64,000 bases of DNA from Legionella gratiana (GTDB taxonomy: Bacteria; Pseudomonadota; Gammaproteobacteria; Legionellales; Legionellaceae), in assembly GCF_001467695.1 (NCBI RefSeq), contig NZ_LNYE01000022.1:497813-561812 (forward strand). The letters run 5' to 3'. The notes under the pieces were generated by a model. That model was not told where the DNA came from. It saw nothing but the letters and a program-made list of their open reading frames with translations, and ran no database searches. The position numbers and the translations under genes were made by a program. Positions 1 to 9,833 of this stretch are shown here, piece after piece. Within the stretch, counting starts at the first letter, position 1. Every line of letters starts with the position of its first letter.

Positions 1-89
1 TCCAAAAAAACAAACTTTTTACTTGCTTATTCATTCTTTGTGGTTAAAAATAGAATCCACAGGGAGATTATTAAACACAGGGAGTGCGC

Positions 90-1442
90 ATGTCTAGTAA
101 TGAACAAGAGCTTCAAGAGAACTTTAAAACCGAACCAAATTCACCTACCAAAAATAAAGTCCTTGTTGAAAAAGCATTAGCACAAATGAATTTTTCAAAT
201 GCGGCAAAACAATTATTATTAGATCCTAATAGTCCTACAACAGACTTGAATAGCTTACAAAGTATTGCATTAACCCAAGAACACTTAACACAGGTAAAAA
301 AAAGTTTGGGCGCAATTGTAGACAGCTTGCAAGAAAACCCGAGCCTTATTTCACGCGCTGCCAAATTTTGGGGTGAGATCCCCTTATGGCAAAGAATTTT
401 AGGTGGTGTTGCTATATCCGGACCAACATTTTTAATAGGGGCTGCTGCCCATATTGGCTTTTTAGTCACAATTAGCGGTGTAAGTGCCTTAGCTTATACC
501 ACAAGTGGTATTATTCTTGATGATCATCATTATCATAGCAAAAGTATTGCTCAAAAATTAAAAGAAGGAATTTTTGGTGTTGCCGAAGTTCTCGAATTAA
601 CTATTGGCGCATTAGACTCAATTCGAAAAAAATTAGCTATTGAGGTGGAACGATTTAAAGAAGAAAATAACAAGCTTGCTAATAATATTACTCAATTAAA
701 TGAAGAAGTTGAAACATTGAGTATGCAGGTAGAAACCTATGTTAAAACCGAAGAGTTATTGCGAAAACAAAAAACAGACCTTGAAAATATAGCAATAGGA
801 TTAAGAAAAGACATAGAAAAACAAGGACAACTCTTTGAGGCGAATCAACAAGAGCTTGCTAAAGTTAAAGAATGGCATGAAAAAAGCGTGTTGCAACTTT
901 CTCAAAAAGCTTCTGAGTTGTCTGAAGTAAGAAAATCGATGAGTACTGAAATAGAAAAAGCTAAAAAAATCGCCTCTACTTTAGAAAAAACCGTGAAATT
1001 TTTATCCAACACAGGAATTAATGACTCCAGTCAACGAGAAGAATTTCAAAAAAAACTCGATAAATTTTTATCAGAAAAAAACACCAGTTTTGATGAAATT
1101 ACAGAACGAATGAGTAATGCTGAAAAAGAACTTTCAGAAGTTAAATCTGAATTAAAAGCCAGTAATGAACGTTATAAACTACTGTTAGACCTTCAGGAAA
1201 AACTAATTTGTCGCCTGGAACTCCTTGATCAAAGTGTGGACTCAAGTATGAATCCAGAATCAATCCCTGTACCCAATCAAGAACAAGTAACAACTGGAGG
1301 ACTCCTGAGTGTTTTTGGATTTTTGGCGAGACCACTGTGGTCAGGAAATACACCTAAAACAGAACAAAAAGATCACGAAATCAGTGAAGACAAAAAGCCC
1401 AAGGAAGATATAAAAGAAACAAAATTTGCCCAATCACTATAA
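90..1442 (+). CDS. Coiled-coil membrane protein, effector candidate
   Basis: I do not recognise a named family. From the ATG at 90 the protein is 450 residues. A hydrophobic, Gly/Ala-rich segment at about residues 100-145 looks like one or two membrane passes. It is followed by a long heptad-like region rich in Lys, Glu and Leu (about 185-370), predicted to be coiled coil. The C-terminal ~35 residues are strongly charged (many Glu and Lys, ending FAQSL), resembling the Glu-rich tails of Dot/Icm substrates. The ATG at 90 is preferred over the GTG at 84 because GGGAG lies 5 nt upstream. It stands alone, with a weak terminator-like hairpin behind it. Function unknown; secretion is inference only. 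Confidence 0.75.
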   Translation: MSSNEQELQENFKTEPNSPTKNKVLVEKALAQMNFSNAAKQLLLDPNSPTTDLNSLQSIALTQEHLTQVKKSLGAIVDSLQENPSLISRAAKFWGEIPLWQRILGGVAISGPTFLIGAAAHIGFLVTISGVSALAYTTSGIILDDHHYHSKSIAQKLKEGIFGVAEVLELTIGALDSIRKKLAIEVERFKEENNKLANNITQLNEEVETLSMQVETYVKTEELLRKQKTDLENIAIGLRKDIEKQGQLFEANQQELAKVKEWHEKSVLQLSQKASELSEVRKSMSTEIEKAKKIASTLEKTVKFLSNTGINDSSQREEFQKKLDKFLSEKNTSFDEITERMSNAEKELSEVKSELKASNERYKLLLDLQEKLICRLELLDQSVDSSMNPESIPVPNQEQVTTGGLLSVFGFLARPLWSGNTPKTEQKDHEISEDKKPKEDIKETKFAQSL

Positions 1443-1464
1443 AACTTTCAAAGAGACTTACGAT

Positions 1465-1489
1465 TCCCTCGAATCTTAGATGCGAGGGA
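1465..1489 (+). terminator. Weak terminator-like hairpin
   Basis: A 7-bp GC-rich inverted repeat (TCCCTCG / CGAGGGA) with an 11-nt loop lies 23 nt after the stop of the coiled-coil gene. The following tract is A-rich with only a short T run, so intrinsic termination is plausible but not certain. Confidence 0.4.
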
Positions 1490-1595
1490 TAAAAACTTTA
1501 GAATTATGAGTTACTTGCCTCCACATACACCAAACACATTGTGAAGCATCCTAATTTAAGCTATTGTGTATTCTTTAGTTTTAAATCTAAAAATC

Positions 1596-2819
1596 ATGAT
1601 AAATACCTATAAAACACTAATAACTGCAATAAAAAACAGTCAACGAACTATGGTAGAACAACTCCACCAGTTTTGTGAGATTAATTCTGGCACATCAAAT
1701 TTGCCGGGATTAACACAAATGATTGATGTTTTACATACCGCATACAAGCCAATCGCAGATACTATTCAGATAAAAAAGCTTCCTCCAATCCCCGTTATCG
1801 ATATGTCCGGAAATACTCAAGCAAAAATCAGCGGCGATGCACTATTTATTAGCAAAAGACCTCAGTTAAAAAGACGTGTATTGCTTAGTGGACATATGGA
1901 CACTGTTTATTCTCCTGAAAGCTCTTTTCAGAAATTAACGTACATCAATGATAATTGCATTAACGGGCCAGGTGTTACCGATATGAAAGGAGGACTTATT
2001 GTCATGCTGCATGCCCTATCCGCTTTTGAACAAAGTGATAACGCAATAAAGCTGGGCTGGGATGTTCTGATCAATGCGGATGAGGAAATTGGCTCCCCTG
2101 CATCAAGTGTGCTTTTTGATGAATTAGCCGCACGTTATCAGGCCGCCTTAGTTTATGAACCAGCAATGACTGAACAAGGAACTTTAGCTAAAAATCGTAA
2201 AGGAAGCGGCAAGATAACGTTCATTGCTACTGGGAAGTCTGCACATGCAGGTCGTGATTTTTCGGCAGGTCGTAATGCAATTTGTTATTTAGCTGAGGCC
2301 GTATGTGCCATTAACCTACTTAATGGAAAGCGCGAGGGAGTGACCATTAATATCGGTAAAATTTCAGGAGGCCAAGCCCTTAATGTAGTTCCTGATAAAG
2401 CCGTAGCTCAGATTGATATTCGCATTAATCTACCCGAAGATGAGCTTTGGGTACGAACAGAGTTGGATAAAATCATTCAGCAACTCAAACGTCCAGATTA
2501 CTCTCTGAATTTATATGGTAGTTTTGATAGGCCCGTTAAACGTATCAATTCGGGAACAGAACGTTTATTTCATCGTATTCAACACATAGGAAAAGAACTG
2601 GGCATTTCTATAGATTGGAAAGATAGTGGTGGTTGTTGTGATGGTAACAATTTAGCAAAACATGGGGTTCCCGTTTTGGACACACTTGGAGTCAGAGGAG
2701 GTAAAATTCATAGCGAAGAAGAATATATATTGTTAGACAGCTTACCAGAACGTGCTGCACTGAGCACTTTACTTTTACTTGACTTAGCGCAAGGTGGTTT
2801 AGAGGATCTAAAAAAATGA
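1596..2819 (+). CDS. M20 family metallohydrolase (CPG2/ArgE/DapE-like)
   Basis: Zinc-dependent amidohydrolase of the M20 family, about 407 residues. The two-zinc signature is present: GHMDTV, then GPGVTDMKGG, then NADEEIGS with the general-base/ligand Glu pair, and a C-terminal GKIHSEEEY supplying the last His. The dimerisation domain sits in the middle (SAHAGRDFSAGRNA). An in-frame GTG at 1566 is possible, but the ATG at 1596 fits family N-termini. The stop overlaps the astA start by 4 nt, so it is translationally coupled to arginine catabolism. The family removes acyl or glutamyl groups. In this context it could act as the missing succinylglutamate desuccinylase, which is inference. Confidence 0.88.
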   Translation: MINTYKTLITAIKNSQRTMVEQLHQFCEINSGTSNLPGLTQMIDVLHTAYKPIADTIQIKKLPPIPVIDMSGNTQAKISGDALFISKRPQLKRRVLLSGHMDTVYSPESSFQKLTYINDNCINGPGVTDMKGGLIVMLHALSAFEQSDNAIKLGWDVLINADEEIGSPASSVLFDELAARYQAALVYEPAMTEQGTLAKNRKGSGKITFIATGKSAHAGRDFSAGRNAICYLAEAVCAINLLNGKREGVTINIGKISGGQALNVVPDKAVAQIDIRINLPEDELWVRTELDKIIQQLKRPDYSLNLYGSFDRPVKRINSGTERLFHRIQHIGKELGISIDWKDSGGCCDGNNLAKHGVPVLDTLGVRGGKIHSEEEYILLDSLPERAALSTLLLLDLAQGGLEDLKK

Positions 2820-3847
2820 TATTGTTTCGAAGCGCTCGTGATAATGATTTAAATGCCATTCACCGTTTGGCAGAAGAAAGTGGGATTGGAATCACTACGC
2901 TTTCTAAAGAAAAAGAAATTTTGCAAAAACGTTTGTGTTGGGCTAGTGATTCCTTTAAAAAAAATATCCAAGAGCCAAATAATGAATATTATTTATTTGT
3001 CTTGGAAAATCAGAATGCAGAAATAGTCGGTGTTTCGGGGATTGAATCACGTACAGGACATGATACACCTTTTTATTCCTATAAAATTTCCAAACGCACA
3101 CGTGTTTGTCGTTCATTAAATATTAGAAGTGATTATGAAGTTTTGAGTTTAGTGAATGATAATCAAGGAAGAAGCGAAATTTGTACTTTATTTTTGGCGC
3201 CCCAATATCGCAAGAAAAATTACGGTTTATTGCTTTCTAAAGCACGTTTTCTATTTATGGCGCAACATACGAAACGTTTCGCGTCTACTGTAATTGCTGA
3301 CATGCGTGGTATTTCTGATAAAAAGGGTATCTCTCCCTTTTGGGAAAACGTAGGGAGACATTTTTTCCATATGTCCTATGCTGAAGCAGATCGCCTCACC
3401 ATAGCAACTGATAAACAATTCATAGCAGATTTAATGCCACGAAATCCTATATACATTAAATTACTTTCCGCAGAAGCCCAGGCAGTCATAGGTCAACCTC
3501 ATCCTTCCACTGCTGCAGCCATGCACATCTTGCTAAAAGAAGGATTTAGATATAACAAATACATTGATATTTTTGATGCTGGGCCTACCCTTGAAGCCCC
3601 CCTAACAGAAATAAAAACTATAGAGTTAAGCCGGATTGTAACAATTAAAAGTATTAGCGATGAAGTGAGTAGTTCTGATTATTTATTGTCTAATACTCAA
3701 TTAGATTTTCGAGCAACAGTGAATAGCGCGCTGGTAAATAATGAAAATGATAGCTGTATTATTAGCAAAAAAACTGCTGAATTATTACAGGTAACCTGCG
3801 GCGATCAATTACGCATAGCTCCTTTACAATTTGATCATGAGGAATAG
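2816..3847 (+). CDS. astA: Arginine N-succinyltransferase
   Basis: AstA transfers succinyl from succinyl-CoA to the alpha-amino group of arginine, the first step of the cytoplasmic AST pathway. The 343-residue length equals that of the enterobacterial enzyme. Family blocks are visible: [20 protein letters not shown] at the N-terminus, the acyltransferase core with [20 protein letters not shown], and [12 protein letters not shown]. The ATG overlaps the upstream stop as ATGA, and the stop is 1 nt before the astD start, so the genes form one operon. Confidence 0.95.
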   Translation: MILFRSARDNDLNAIHRLAEESGIGITTLSKEKEILQKRLCWASDSFKKNIQEPNNEYYLFVLENQNAEIVGVSGIESRTGHDTPFYSYKISKRTRVCRSLNIRSDYEVLSLVNDNQGRSEICTLFLAPQYRKKNYGLLLSKARFLFMAQHTKRFASTVIADMRGISDKKGISPFWENVGRHFFHMSYAEADRLTIATDKQFIADLMPRNPIYIKLLSAEAQAVIGQPHPSTAAAMHILLKEGFRYNKYIDIFDAGPTLEAPLTEIKTIELSRIVTIKSISDEVSSSDYLLSNTQLDFRATVNSALVNNENDSCIISKKTAELLQVTCGDQLRIAPLQFDHEE

Positions 3848-3848
3848 G

Positions 3849-5336
3849 ATGTCTAAAACAGCAATAATGCAAGGAAAAGGTCAATACATTAATGGACAAT
3901 GGATAAGTGGAACTGGCGCCACTTTGGATTCGATCAATCCAAGTTATGGATCTTTGTTTTGGCAAGGAGTGAGCGCTACGGAGCAAGAAATTACTGCAGC
4001 CTCTCACGCAGCACATCAAGCACTTAACTCATGGTCTGCTCTTGATTTTGTTCAACGTGCGAGCTATACCCAAAAATTTGCCCAGCAAGTTGAAAAGAGT
4101 CGAGACCAATTAGCTTACTTGATTGCCTTGGAAACAGGAAAACCTTTATGGGAAGCCCACACTGAAGTTTCTGCAGTCGTTGGGAAAATTAATTTATCCA
4201 TTCAGGCCTATCATGAACGTACAGAGAGTAAAATAAGCGAGGCACCTGAAGCAAATGCTTGTCTTCGTTTTAAGCCGCATGGTGTTGTGGCGATTCTTGG
4301 CGCATTTAACTTTCCTGCTCATCTCAGTAATGGGCATATAGTTCCTGCTCTATTAGCAGGCAACACTATTCTTTATAAACCGAGTGATCTCACTCCTGCT
4401 GTTGCAGAATTTATCATGCAGTGTTGGCATGATAGCGGGTTGCCTCCTGGAGTAATTAACTGTTTGCAAGGTGATGCAGCTTGTGGGAAAATATTGTTAT
4501 CACAGGACATACAAGGAGTCTATTTTACAGGAAGCTATCAGACTGGTTTGCGAATACACCAACAATTTAGCAATAAACCTGAGGTCATTTTAGCACTTGA
4601 AATGGGGGGAAATAATCCTTTAGTAGTTGATAAAGTCGATGATCTCACTGCCGCGGTCTATCATACGTTACTGTCTACTTTAATTACCTCTGGTCAACGA
4701 TGTACTTGTGCGCGTCGAGTCATCATACCTGATTCAGTTCAAGGCGATGAATTTTTAAAACAGTTTATTAAAGCATGCGATTCCGTTAAAGTAGGACCTT
4801 TTGATCAGCAGCCAGAGCCATTCATGGGGCCCATAATTGGTCATAAACAAGCGCTAAAACACTTACAAACGCAACAACAGCTTATTGAGTCAGGAGGTAA
4901 ACCCTTATTGTCTATGTCCTTACTTGCTGAAAATACAGGCTTACTTTCACCTGGTATTATCGATATGACTTATTATTCTAATCCCCCTGATGAGGAAATT
5001 TTTGCACCATTGGTGCAAATCTATCGTTACAGTCATTTTGAACAAGCGATAGAACTTGCAAATCAAACACGTTATGGCCTAGCTGCAGGATTATTAAGTA
5101 ATGATGAACAGCATTATCACCAATTTTATCAAAAAATACGCGCTGGATTAATTAATTGGAATAGACCAACTACAGGAGCTCCAAGCAGTCTTCCTTTTGG
5201 CGGGGTTGGTTTGAGCGGCAATCATCGACCAAGTGCTTATTTTGCCGCTGATTATTGCTCTTACCCAGTAGCCAGTATGGAACAAACTCATTTAACAAAG
5301 CCAGCTCAGATTTTACCGGGTATTGTATTAGAGTAA
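3849..5336 (+). CDS. astD: N-succinylglutamate 5-semialdehyde dehydrogenase
   Basis: NAD(P)-dependent aldehyde dehydrogenase oxidising N-succinylglutamate semialdehyde to N-succinylglutamate. It is 495 residues from the ATG at 3849; AstD is usually about 490. Visible are the cofactor-binding GSYQTG segment, the catalytic Glu in LEMGGNNP, the catalytic Cys in [10 protein letters not shown], and the C-terminal [22 protein letters not shown] typical of AstD. AGGA ends 5 nt before ATG 3849, so the in-frame TTG at 3831 inside astA is rejected. It lies directly downstream of astA. Confidence 0.95.
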   Translation: MSKTAIMQGKGQYINGQWISGTGATLDSINPSYGSLFWQGVSATEQEITAASHAAHQALNSWSALDFVQRASYTQKFAQQVEKSRDQLAYLIALETGKPLWEAHTEVSAVVGKINLSIQAYHERTESKISEAPEANACLRFKPHGVVAILGAFNFPAHLSNGHIVPALLAGNTILYKPSDLTPAVAEFIMQCWHDSGLPPGVINCLQGDAACGKILLSQDIQGVYFTGSYQTGLRIHQQFSNKPEVILALEMGGNNPLVVDKVDDLTAAVYHTLLSTLITSGQRCTCARRVIIPDSVQGDEFLKQFIKACDSVKVGPFDQQPEPFMGPIIGHKQALKHLQTQQQLIESGGKPLLSMSLLAENTGLLSPGIIDMTYYSNPPDEEIFAPLVQIYRYSHFEQAIELANQTRYGLAAGLLSNDEQHYHQFYQKIRAGLINWNRPTTGAPSSLPFGGVGLSGNHRPSAYFAADYCSYPVASMEQTHLTKPAQILPGIVLE

Positions 5337-5416
5337 AAATTATTGATTCGCTTAAGCTCTGTCAACAGATCCTAGTTTCCTCTTAAAAAAGAGAAAACAG
5401 AACATGGAATATGAAA

Positions 5417-6769
5417 ATGAATGCATATGAATTAAATTTAGACGGTCTAGTCGGACCTACCCACAACTATGCAGGTCTCTCAATAGGTAACGTTGCCTCT
5501 ACATCTAATGCCTTAAGTGCCTCAAATCCTCAAGCAGCCGCGCTTCAGGGGTTGCAAAAAATGCGTCTGCTTCATGAAATGGGTTTAAAACAGGGGTTGC
5601 TCCCACCTCATCAACGTCCTAATCTCGAAGTACTTCATCAATTAGGTTTTAAAGGCACTCCTAGTGAACAAATTAATAAAGCATATAAAGCGGCTCCAGA
5701 GCTTCTAAGTGCCTGCTATTCAGCGTCAAGCATGTGGACAGCTAATGCCGCTACCGTTTCTCCCAGCATGGATACTCAAGATAATAAACTTCATTTTACA
5801 GCAGCAAATCTTATATGCAATTTACACCGTCATCATGAAGCTGATTTTTCAAAAAAAATTCTCGAGATGGTTTTCTCTAATCCTCGCTATTTTCACCATC
5901 ATCCGATTTTACCGCGATCATTGATTACAGGAGATGAAGGTGCGGCAAACCACAGTCGTCTCTGCCAAAACTATGGATCATCAGGAGTTCATCTTTTTGT
6001 TTACGGGAAAAAAGCTTTAGGAACGAATAACATTGGACCAACAAAATATCCTGCCCGACAAACTAAAGAAGCATCTGAAGCTATAGCTCGCCAACATCAA
6101 CTCATGTCACATCAAGTGGTCTTTGCTCGCCAAAATCCAGATGCAATTGATCTTGGTGTTTTTCATAATGATGTGATTTCAGTAGCTAATGAATCGGTTT
6201 TTCTTGTTCACGAACAAGCATTTGTGGAACAAGACACTGTATTAAATGAATTACGTGAAAAAACTAACTTTCCATTAACAGTTATTGAAATTGCTCAAGA
6301 TGAACTGAGCATCCGTGATGCTGTTGAAACGTATTTATTTAACTCACAGATAATTAGTTCAGGTGAGCGACATTCTATGGTGCTCCTTGCCCCTTATGAG
6401 TGTCAAACCAATCTCCGCGCTCACGCCTGTATTGAACGAATACTCTCTGAGAGCAGTAACCCCATCAACTCCGTTCATTTTCTTGATCTCAAACAAAGCA
6501 TGCGCAATGGCGGCGGTCCGGCTTGTCTTCGATTACGCATTCCGATTAATGAGGAAGAACTTCAAGCCATGCATCAGGGAGTTTTAATTAATCATGAATT
6601 ATTAGATGTTCTCGAAAAATGGGTAGTAAAGCATTATCGTACTGAACTGACTGCGAACGATTTAGCAGATCCTAACCTGATCAATGAGGTCTTTTATGCT
6701 TTAGATGCATTAACACAAATCTTAAAATTGGGTTCAATCTACCCCTTTCAATTAGAGAAGACAAGCTAA
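5417..6769 (+). CDS. astB: N-succinylarginine dihydrolase
   Basis: AstB hydrolyses N2-succinylarginine to N2-succinylornithine, ammonia and CO2. The N-terminus [19 protein letters not shown] matches the family opening closely. Further on are [20 protein letters not shown] and the C-terminal [14 protein letters not shown] block, which carries the catalytic Cys of this guanidine-modifying fold. Two in-frame ATGs (5411 and 5417) are possible; 5417 matches the usual family start. It follows astD after an 80-nt gap and precedes the next gene by 1 nt. The transaminase astC, needed to continue the pathway, is not in this cluster. Confidence 0.95.
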   Translation: MNAYELNLDGLVGPTHNYAGLSIGNVASTSNALSASNPQAAALQGLQKMRLLHEMGLKQGLLPPHQRPNLEVLHQLGFKGTPSEQINKAYKAAPELLSACYSASSMWTANAATVSPSMDTQDNKLHFTAANLICNLHRHHEADFSKKILEMVFSNPRYFHHHPILPRSLITGDEGAANHSRLCQNYGSSGVHLFVYGKKALGTNNIGPTKYPARQTKEASEAIARQHQLMSHQVVFARQNPDAIDLGVFHNDVISVANESVFLVHEQAFVEQDTVLNELREKTNFPLTVIEIAQDELSIRDAVETYLFNSQIISSGERHSMVLLAPYECQTNLRAHACIERILSESSNPINSVHFLDLKQSMRNGGGPACLRLRIPINEEELQAMHQGVLINHELLDVLEKWVVKHYRTELTANDLADPNLINEVFYALDALTQILKLGSIYPFQLEKTS

Positions 6770-6770
6770 A

Positions 6771-7487
6771 ATGTGGCAAACAAAGATGGGGACTTGCATT
6801 TATACCTCTCCTTCTGGTTATAAAGTATATCAAAATTTATTTTATCGCTGGTTAACTTTGGGAAGCGATGCATTACAGACTGTGATCAACAGACGTAATC
6901 CTCATAAGCCTATTTTATATTACCTTCCTGCCCTAACTTTAATGGCGCGCACCAATCCTGGAACCATTTGTCTTTTAGGACTTGGAGGTGCAGGAATTCC
7001 ATTAATGTTACACGATAGGTCTTTGATTGCTGTAGATAATAGCGAAGAAGTTATTGAGATTGCAAAACGTTTTTTTTGGACAGATCACTTAAAGCACTTA
7101 ACCATTATCCATGAAAATGCAATGGACTACGTACAAAATTGCAAAACAACCTATTCGCATTTAATGGTTGATCTATATAATTCGAATCATTTTCCGCCTG
7201 AGTGTGCTCATGAGGCATTTTTTAGTTCCTGCAAAAGAATAATCACCGAAAATGGTTTTTTTGCGATTAATTTAGCTAATTTAAAAGAGCAATATCCTCT
7301 TTTTCAGCTGCTTAAAAAACAGTTTAAAAACACCTTTATTATACCCATAAAAAATAGTGCCAATATGGTCATTTATGCAGTAAAAAGCGGCAACATGGAA
7401 TCATTTATCAATAAAATGGAACAAACAGCGGCATTTAAACGAATCATTTGGGTCGACTCCTGGGGTTATGTAGGGGATTATAAATAG
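6771..7487 (+). CDS. Spermidine-synthase-like Rossmann protein
   Basis: A 238-residue protein with the spermine/spermidine synthase type Rossmann fold: glycine motif LLGLGGAGIPLML near residue 65, an acidic nucleotide-binding VDNSEE, and a HLMVDLYNSN block where the aminopropyltransferase active site sits. It is shorter than true SpeE (about 280), mainly because the N-terminal beta domain is reduced. Real aminopropyl transfer is therefore uncertain and it may be a methyltransferase-like relative. It starts 1 nt after astB and is clearly co-transcribed with the AST genes. It ends 9 nt before a convergent gene. Confidence 0.75.
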   Translation: MWQTKMGTCIYTSPSGYKVYQNLFYRWLTLGSDALQTVINRRNPHKPILYYLPALTLMARTNPGTICLLGLGGAGIPLMLHDRSLIAVDNSEEVIEIAKRFFWTDHLKHLTIIHENAMDYVQNCKTTYSHLMVDLYNSNHFPPECAHEAFFSSCKRIITENGFFAINLANLKEQYPLFQLLKKQFKNTFIIPIKNSANMVIYAVKSGNMESFINKMEQTAAFKRIIWVDSWGYVGDYK

Positions 7488-7496
7488 CAACTTACC

Positions 7497-8483
7497 TCAT
7501 CTGGGACCACTACTAATATTCAGACACTCATTTATAGTCTCTAATTGGCTCTTTCTTAGCTCTTTTACCTCATTCTTGTAACGAGATGCAATGATAACAG
7601 CGGGAATTATACCAATAATCGTTGCAGCAAGGGCCACGCAGGCTATTTTGGTTGCGGTCGTTAAATAGGGTTGCTTTTTAACATCTTTAGCATATTCTTG
7701 ATACAGTGCGTGTTTTTCTTCAGGTGAGGATTCTGCTTTTTCAATAAATTTTCGGGTTTTTTCCAAAAAATTAGCCGGATTTTCAAGTAACTTATCAGAT
7801 AAAATTGTATCTCTCAATTTTTTTAGTGGTTCGGATTTATTAGGCTCCTTTTTATAACTATCTATCAGTCTTTGATAATTATTTGTCGCTATTTCTAATG
7901 AATTTGAAAAATCAAATCGACGTTCAATAGATTTAGAATCCATTAGAAAGGGAGCAAAGCCCTGTGAGTTTCCAATTTGGCCGTTAAACATGACACAACA
8001 ATCCGTGCACGAATCGGCATGATAAATTCTTTGGATCACTTGTTCATTCTCAAACTTTCTCTCATGCAAAACTCTTTCAATCTCGGCGACTGACGCACCT
8101 ATAGAACTATAACCTGGATAATGCACTAATTCCAGATTATCTTGAAAACCTTTATTCGTGCAATGAGTAATGAAATCCTGTAATCTTTCTTTTGTCAATC
8201 CACCTGCAAAATGCAGCATCGCAATTTTTGTGATCTCTCCTTTATCATCTCTTTCAATCATCGCGAGTGCATGACATTCACTCATACCTCCTGTATGTAA
8301 ACCTGTAATCCTATCCTCTTTCTTTATAATGACACAATCATTCTCATAGTTAGGGTCTAAACCTGTATAATGCACCGACTTGAGACGAATCTCACCTTCC
8401 ATATCTACAACAGGCATTTCCGTATTACAAAAAGATAAAGGGGGTAATACTACCCCATCTTTTGCTTTAACAAACTTTGGCAT
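7497..8483 (-). CDS. Effector-like protein with CheD/CNF-like motif and C-terminal membrane segment
   Basis: No named family recognised. It is 328 residues from the ATG at 8483 (GGAG 8 nt upstream; a GTG at 8495 is less likely). The N-terminal half contains T64, C70 and H91 in the context HTGGMSEC...MLHFAGG, with beta-strand-like flanks. This resembles the Thr-x5-Cys...His arrangement of CheD-type deamidases and the Cys-His pair of CNF-type toxins. Residues 150-235 are helical and charged. A hydrophobic segment (about 275-300) and a basic C-terminus suggest membrane anchoring. The gene shares its upstream region with the gene at 14362. The enzymatic idea is inference. Confidence 0.65.
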   Translation of the reverse strand: MPKFVKAKDGVVLPPLSFCNTEMPVVDMEGEIRLKSVHYTGLDPNYENDCVIIKKEDRITGLHTGGMSECHALAMIERDDKGEITKIAMLHFAGGLTKERLQDFITHCTNKGFQDNLELVHYPGYSSIGASVAEIERVLHERKFENEQVIQRIYHADSCTDCCVMFNGQIGNSQGFAPFLMDSKSIERRFDFSNSLEIATNNYQRLIDSYKKEPNKSEPLKKLRDTILSDKLLENPANFLEKTRKFIEKAESSPEEKHALYQEYAKDVKKQPYLTTATKIACVALAATIIGIIPAVIIASRYKNEVKELRKSQLETINECLNISSGPR

Positions 8484-8512
8484 CGCACTCTCCACTTATT
8501 ATCTTTCCTAAA

Positions 8513-8593
8513 ATAAATATCGCATGTGGAGATGATGACAAGATTAGGTCACCTCATCGTATTTTGTATAGCCTCCGCAAATCATGTTTATAA
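8513..8593 (-). promoter_or_regulatory. Conserved upstream/leader element, copy 1
   Basis: This ~81-nt region lies 29 nt upstream of the gene starting at 8483. On the minus strand it is about 85 percent identical, by eye, to 14253-14335, which lies 26 nt upstream of an unrelated gene. The gene-proximal 36 nt differ at a single position. It contains GGCTATACAAA, usable as a -10 region. In this copy TCTCCAC (minus strand, 8532-8526) is perfectly complementary to the Shine-Dalgarno segment GTGGAGA (8495-8489), so the leader could fold over the ribosome binding site. Confidence 0.7.
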
Positions 8594-8647
8594 ACACGGG
8601 AAAGTTTAATATGAGATCAATATGATAAATGTTTCCCAATAGGTATC

Positions 8648-8676
8648 TTGACAAGCCCATTATGATTCACAATAAT
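8648..8676 (+). promoter_or_regulatory. Sigma70-type promoter of the omptin gene
   Basis: A perfect -35 box TTGACA (8648-8653) and a -10 box AATAAT (8671-8676) are separated by exactly 17 bp. A transcript would start near 8683, about 55 nt before the ATG at 8738. This excludes the in-frame ATG at 8675, which overlaps the -10 box. Confidence 0.75.
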
Positions 8677-8737
8677 GTTTATTGCTTTTTTAGTAATCAA
8701 TCCGCTGCAAGGATTGCCGGCACTAACTGGAAAAAAT

Positions 8738-9664
8738 ATGAATAATAAAATAGTTATGTTGGCTCTAATCTCTTTGGCTATTATTTTCTCTCATAACTCT
8801 AATGCTGCTAATTCCCCTATTAAGGGCTTGTCAGTGAGTACTTCCGTGGGCGTTTTATCAGGTAAAGCTCAGGAATATGTTTATTATCCAGGAACAGATA
8901 GAAAGTTAAGTCAACTCGATTGGCGCATAAAAAATGCTGCCATACTCAATGGGGAACTAAATTACAGCTTTGTAGATTGGCTTGGTGTTGTTGGTAGAGG
9001 CTGGATTACGCTCGCAAAAAATACTGCAGCTATGGATGACTATGACTGGCTTAACCCATATCAAAAAAACTGGACACACTGGTCTCATCATGAAAATACA
9101 CATCTTAATTATGCAAATGAGTTTGATCTGAGTTTAAGAGCTTGGTTGCTCCAAAAACAAGATTATAAGTTAGGAGTGGCTGCTGGGTATCAAAGAAATT
9201 CTTTTAGCTGGCAAGCAAATGGCGGGTGTTATCAATATGATAATGGTACGCACGTTGGTTGCTTTCCGAGTAGTGAACCCGGAATTGGATACCAACAAAA
9301 ATTTAATACGCCTTATGTGGGTCTAACCAGCAAATATTCTATCAATAATTTTGAGTTTAATGCCTTTATAAAATTTAGTAATTGGGTTTCAGCCCGCGAT
9401 CATGACGAGCATTATGCGCGCAACTTAACGTTCAATGAATACGGAAATAACGCCAGATATTATGCTGCAACAATTAATTCAGGCTATTTTTTAACAAATA
9501 ACGCTAAAATTTTTGTTGAAGCATCCTACAATCATTATTCACGAGCACGGGCTGATAGTGAAGTAATAGATAATGATACTGGCAAACATGTCTACGACAG
9601 TGATTCATCGAGCTTATCCAATAAAAATTATACCGTTGCCCTAGGCTTGCAGTATCTATTTTAG
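8738..9664 (+). CDS. Omptin family outer-membrane protease
   Basis: A 308-residue outer-membrane beta-barrel aspartyl-type protease of the OmpT/Pla/PgtE family. A signal peptide is visible (residues 1-23, ending SNA). Both catalytic pairs are conserved: D101 and D103 in MDDYDW, equivalent to OmpT D83/D85, and D223-x-H225 in DHDEHYARN, equivalent to D210/H212. The protein ends in the aromatic LQYLF typical of barrel proteins. The start is fixed by the promoter just upstream. Omptins cleave after basic residues in host proteins and antimicrobial peptides; the substrate here is unknown. Confidence 0.93.
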   Translation: MNNKIVMLALISLAIIFSHNSNAANSPIKGLSVSTSVGVLSGKAQEYVYYPGTDRKLSQLDWRIKNAAILNGELNYSFVDWLGVVGRGWITLAKNTAAMDDYDWLNPYQKNWTHWSHHENTHLNYANEFDLSLRAWLLQKQDYKLGVAAGYQRNSFSWQANGGCYQYDNGTHVGCFPSSEPGIGYQQKFNTPYVGLTSKYSINNFEFNAFIKFSNWVSARDHDEHYARNLTFNEYGNNARYYAATINSGYFLTNNAKIFVEASYNHYSRARADSEVIDNDTGKHVYDSDSSSLSNKNYTVALGLQYLF

Positions 9665-9833
9665 AAACTGTTCAATGATTTTTTCATCACTATGGACTAT
9701 TATCTTAAGAAGAGTTCTCTATTTTAGAATTTTTGATAGGTTAGTGATAAGAGTTTTCAAACTTCGTAGCTAATAATTTTCCAAGAAAAAACCCAATACA
9801 AGTATTTTATTAGCGAATTATTGGGGGATTGAA

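Noticed and set aside
8675-8737. N-terminal extension of the omptin gene
   Set aside because: Its ATG overlaps the -10 box of the promoter, and the signal peptide begins properly at 8738.
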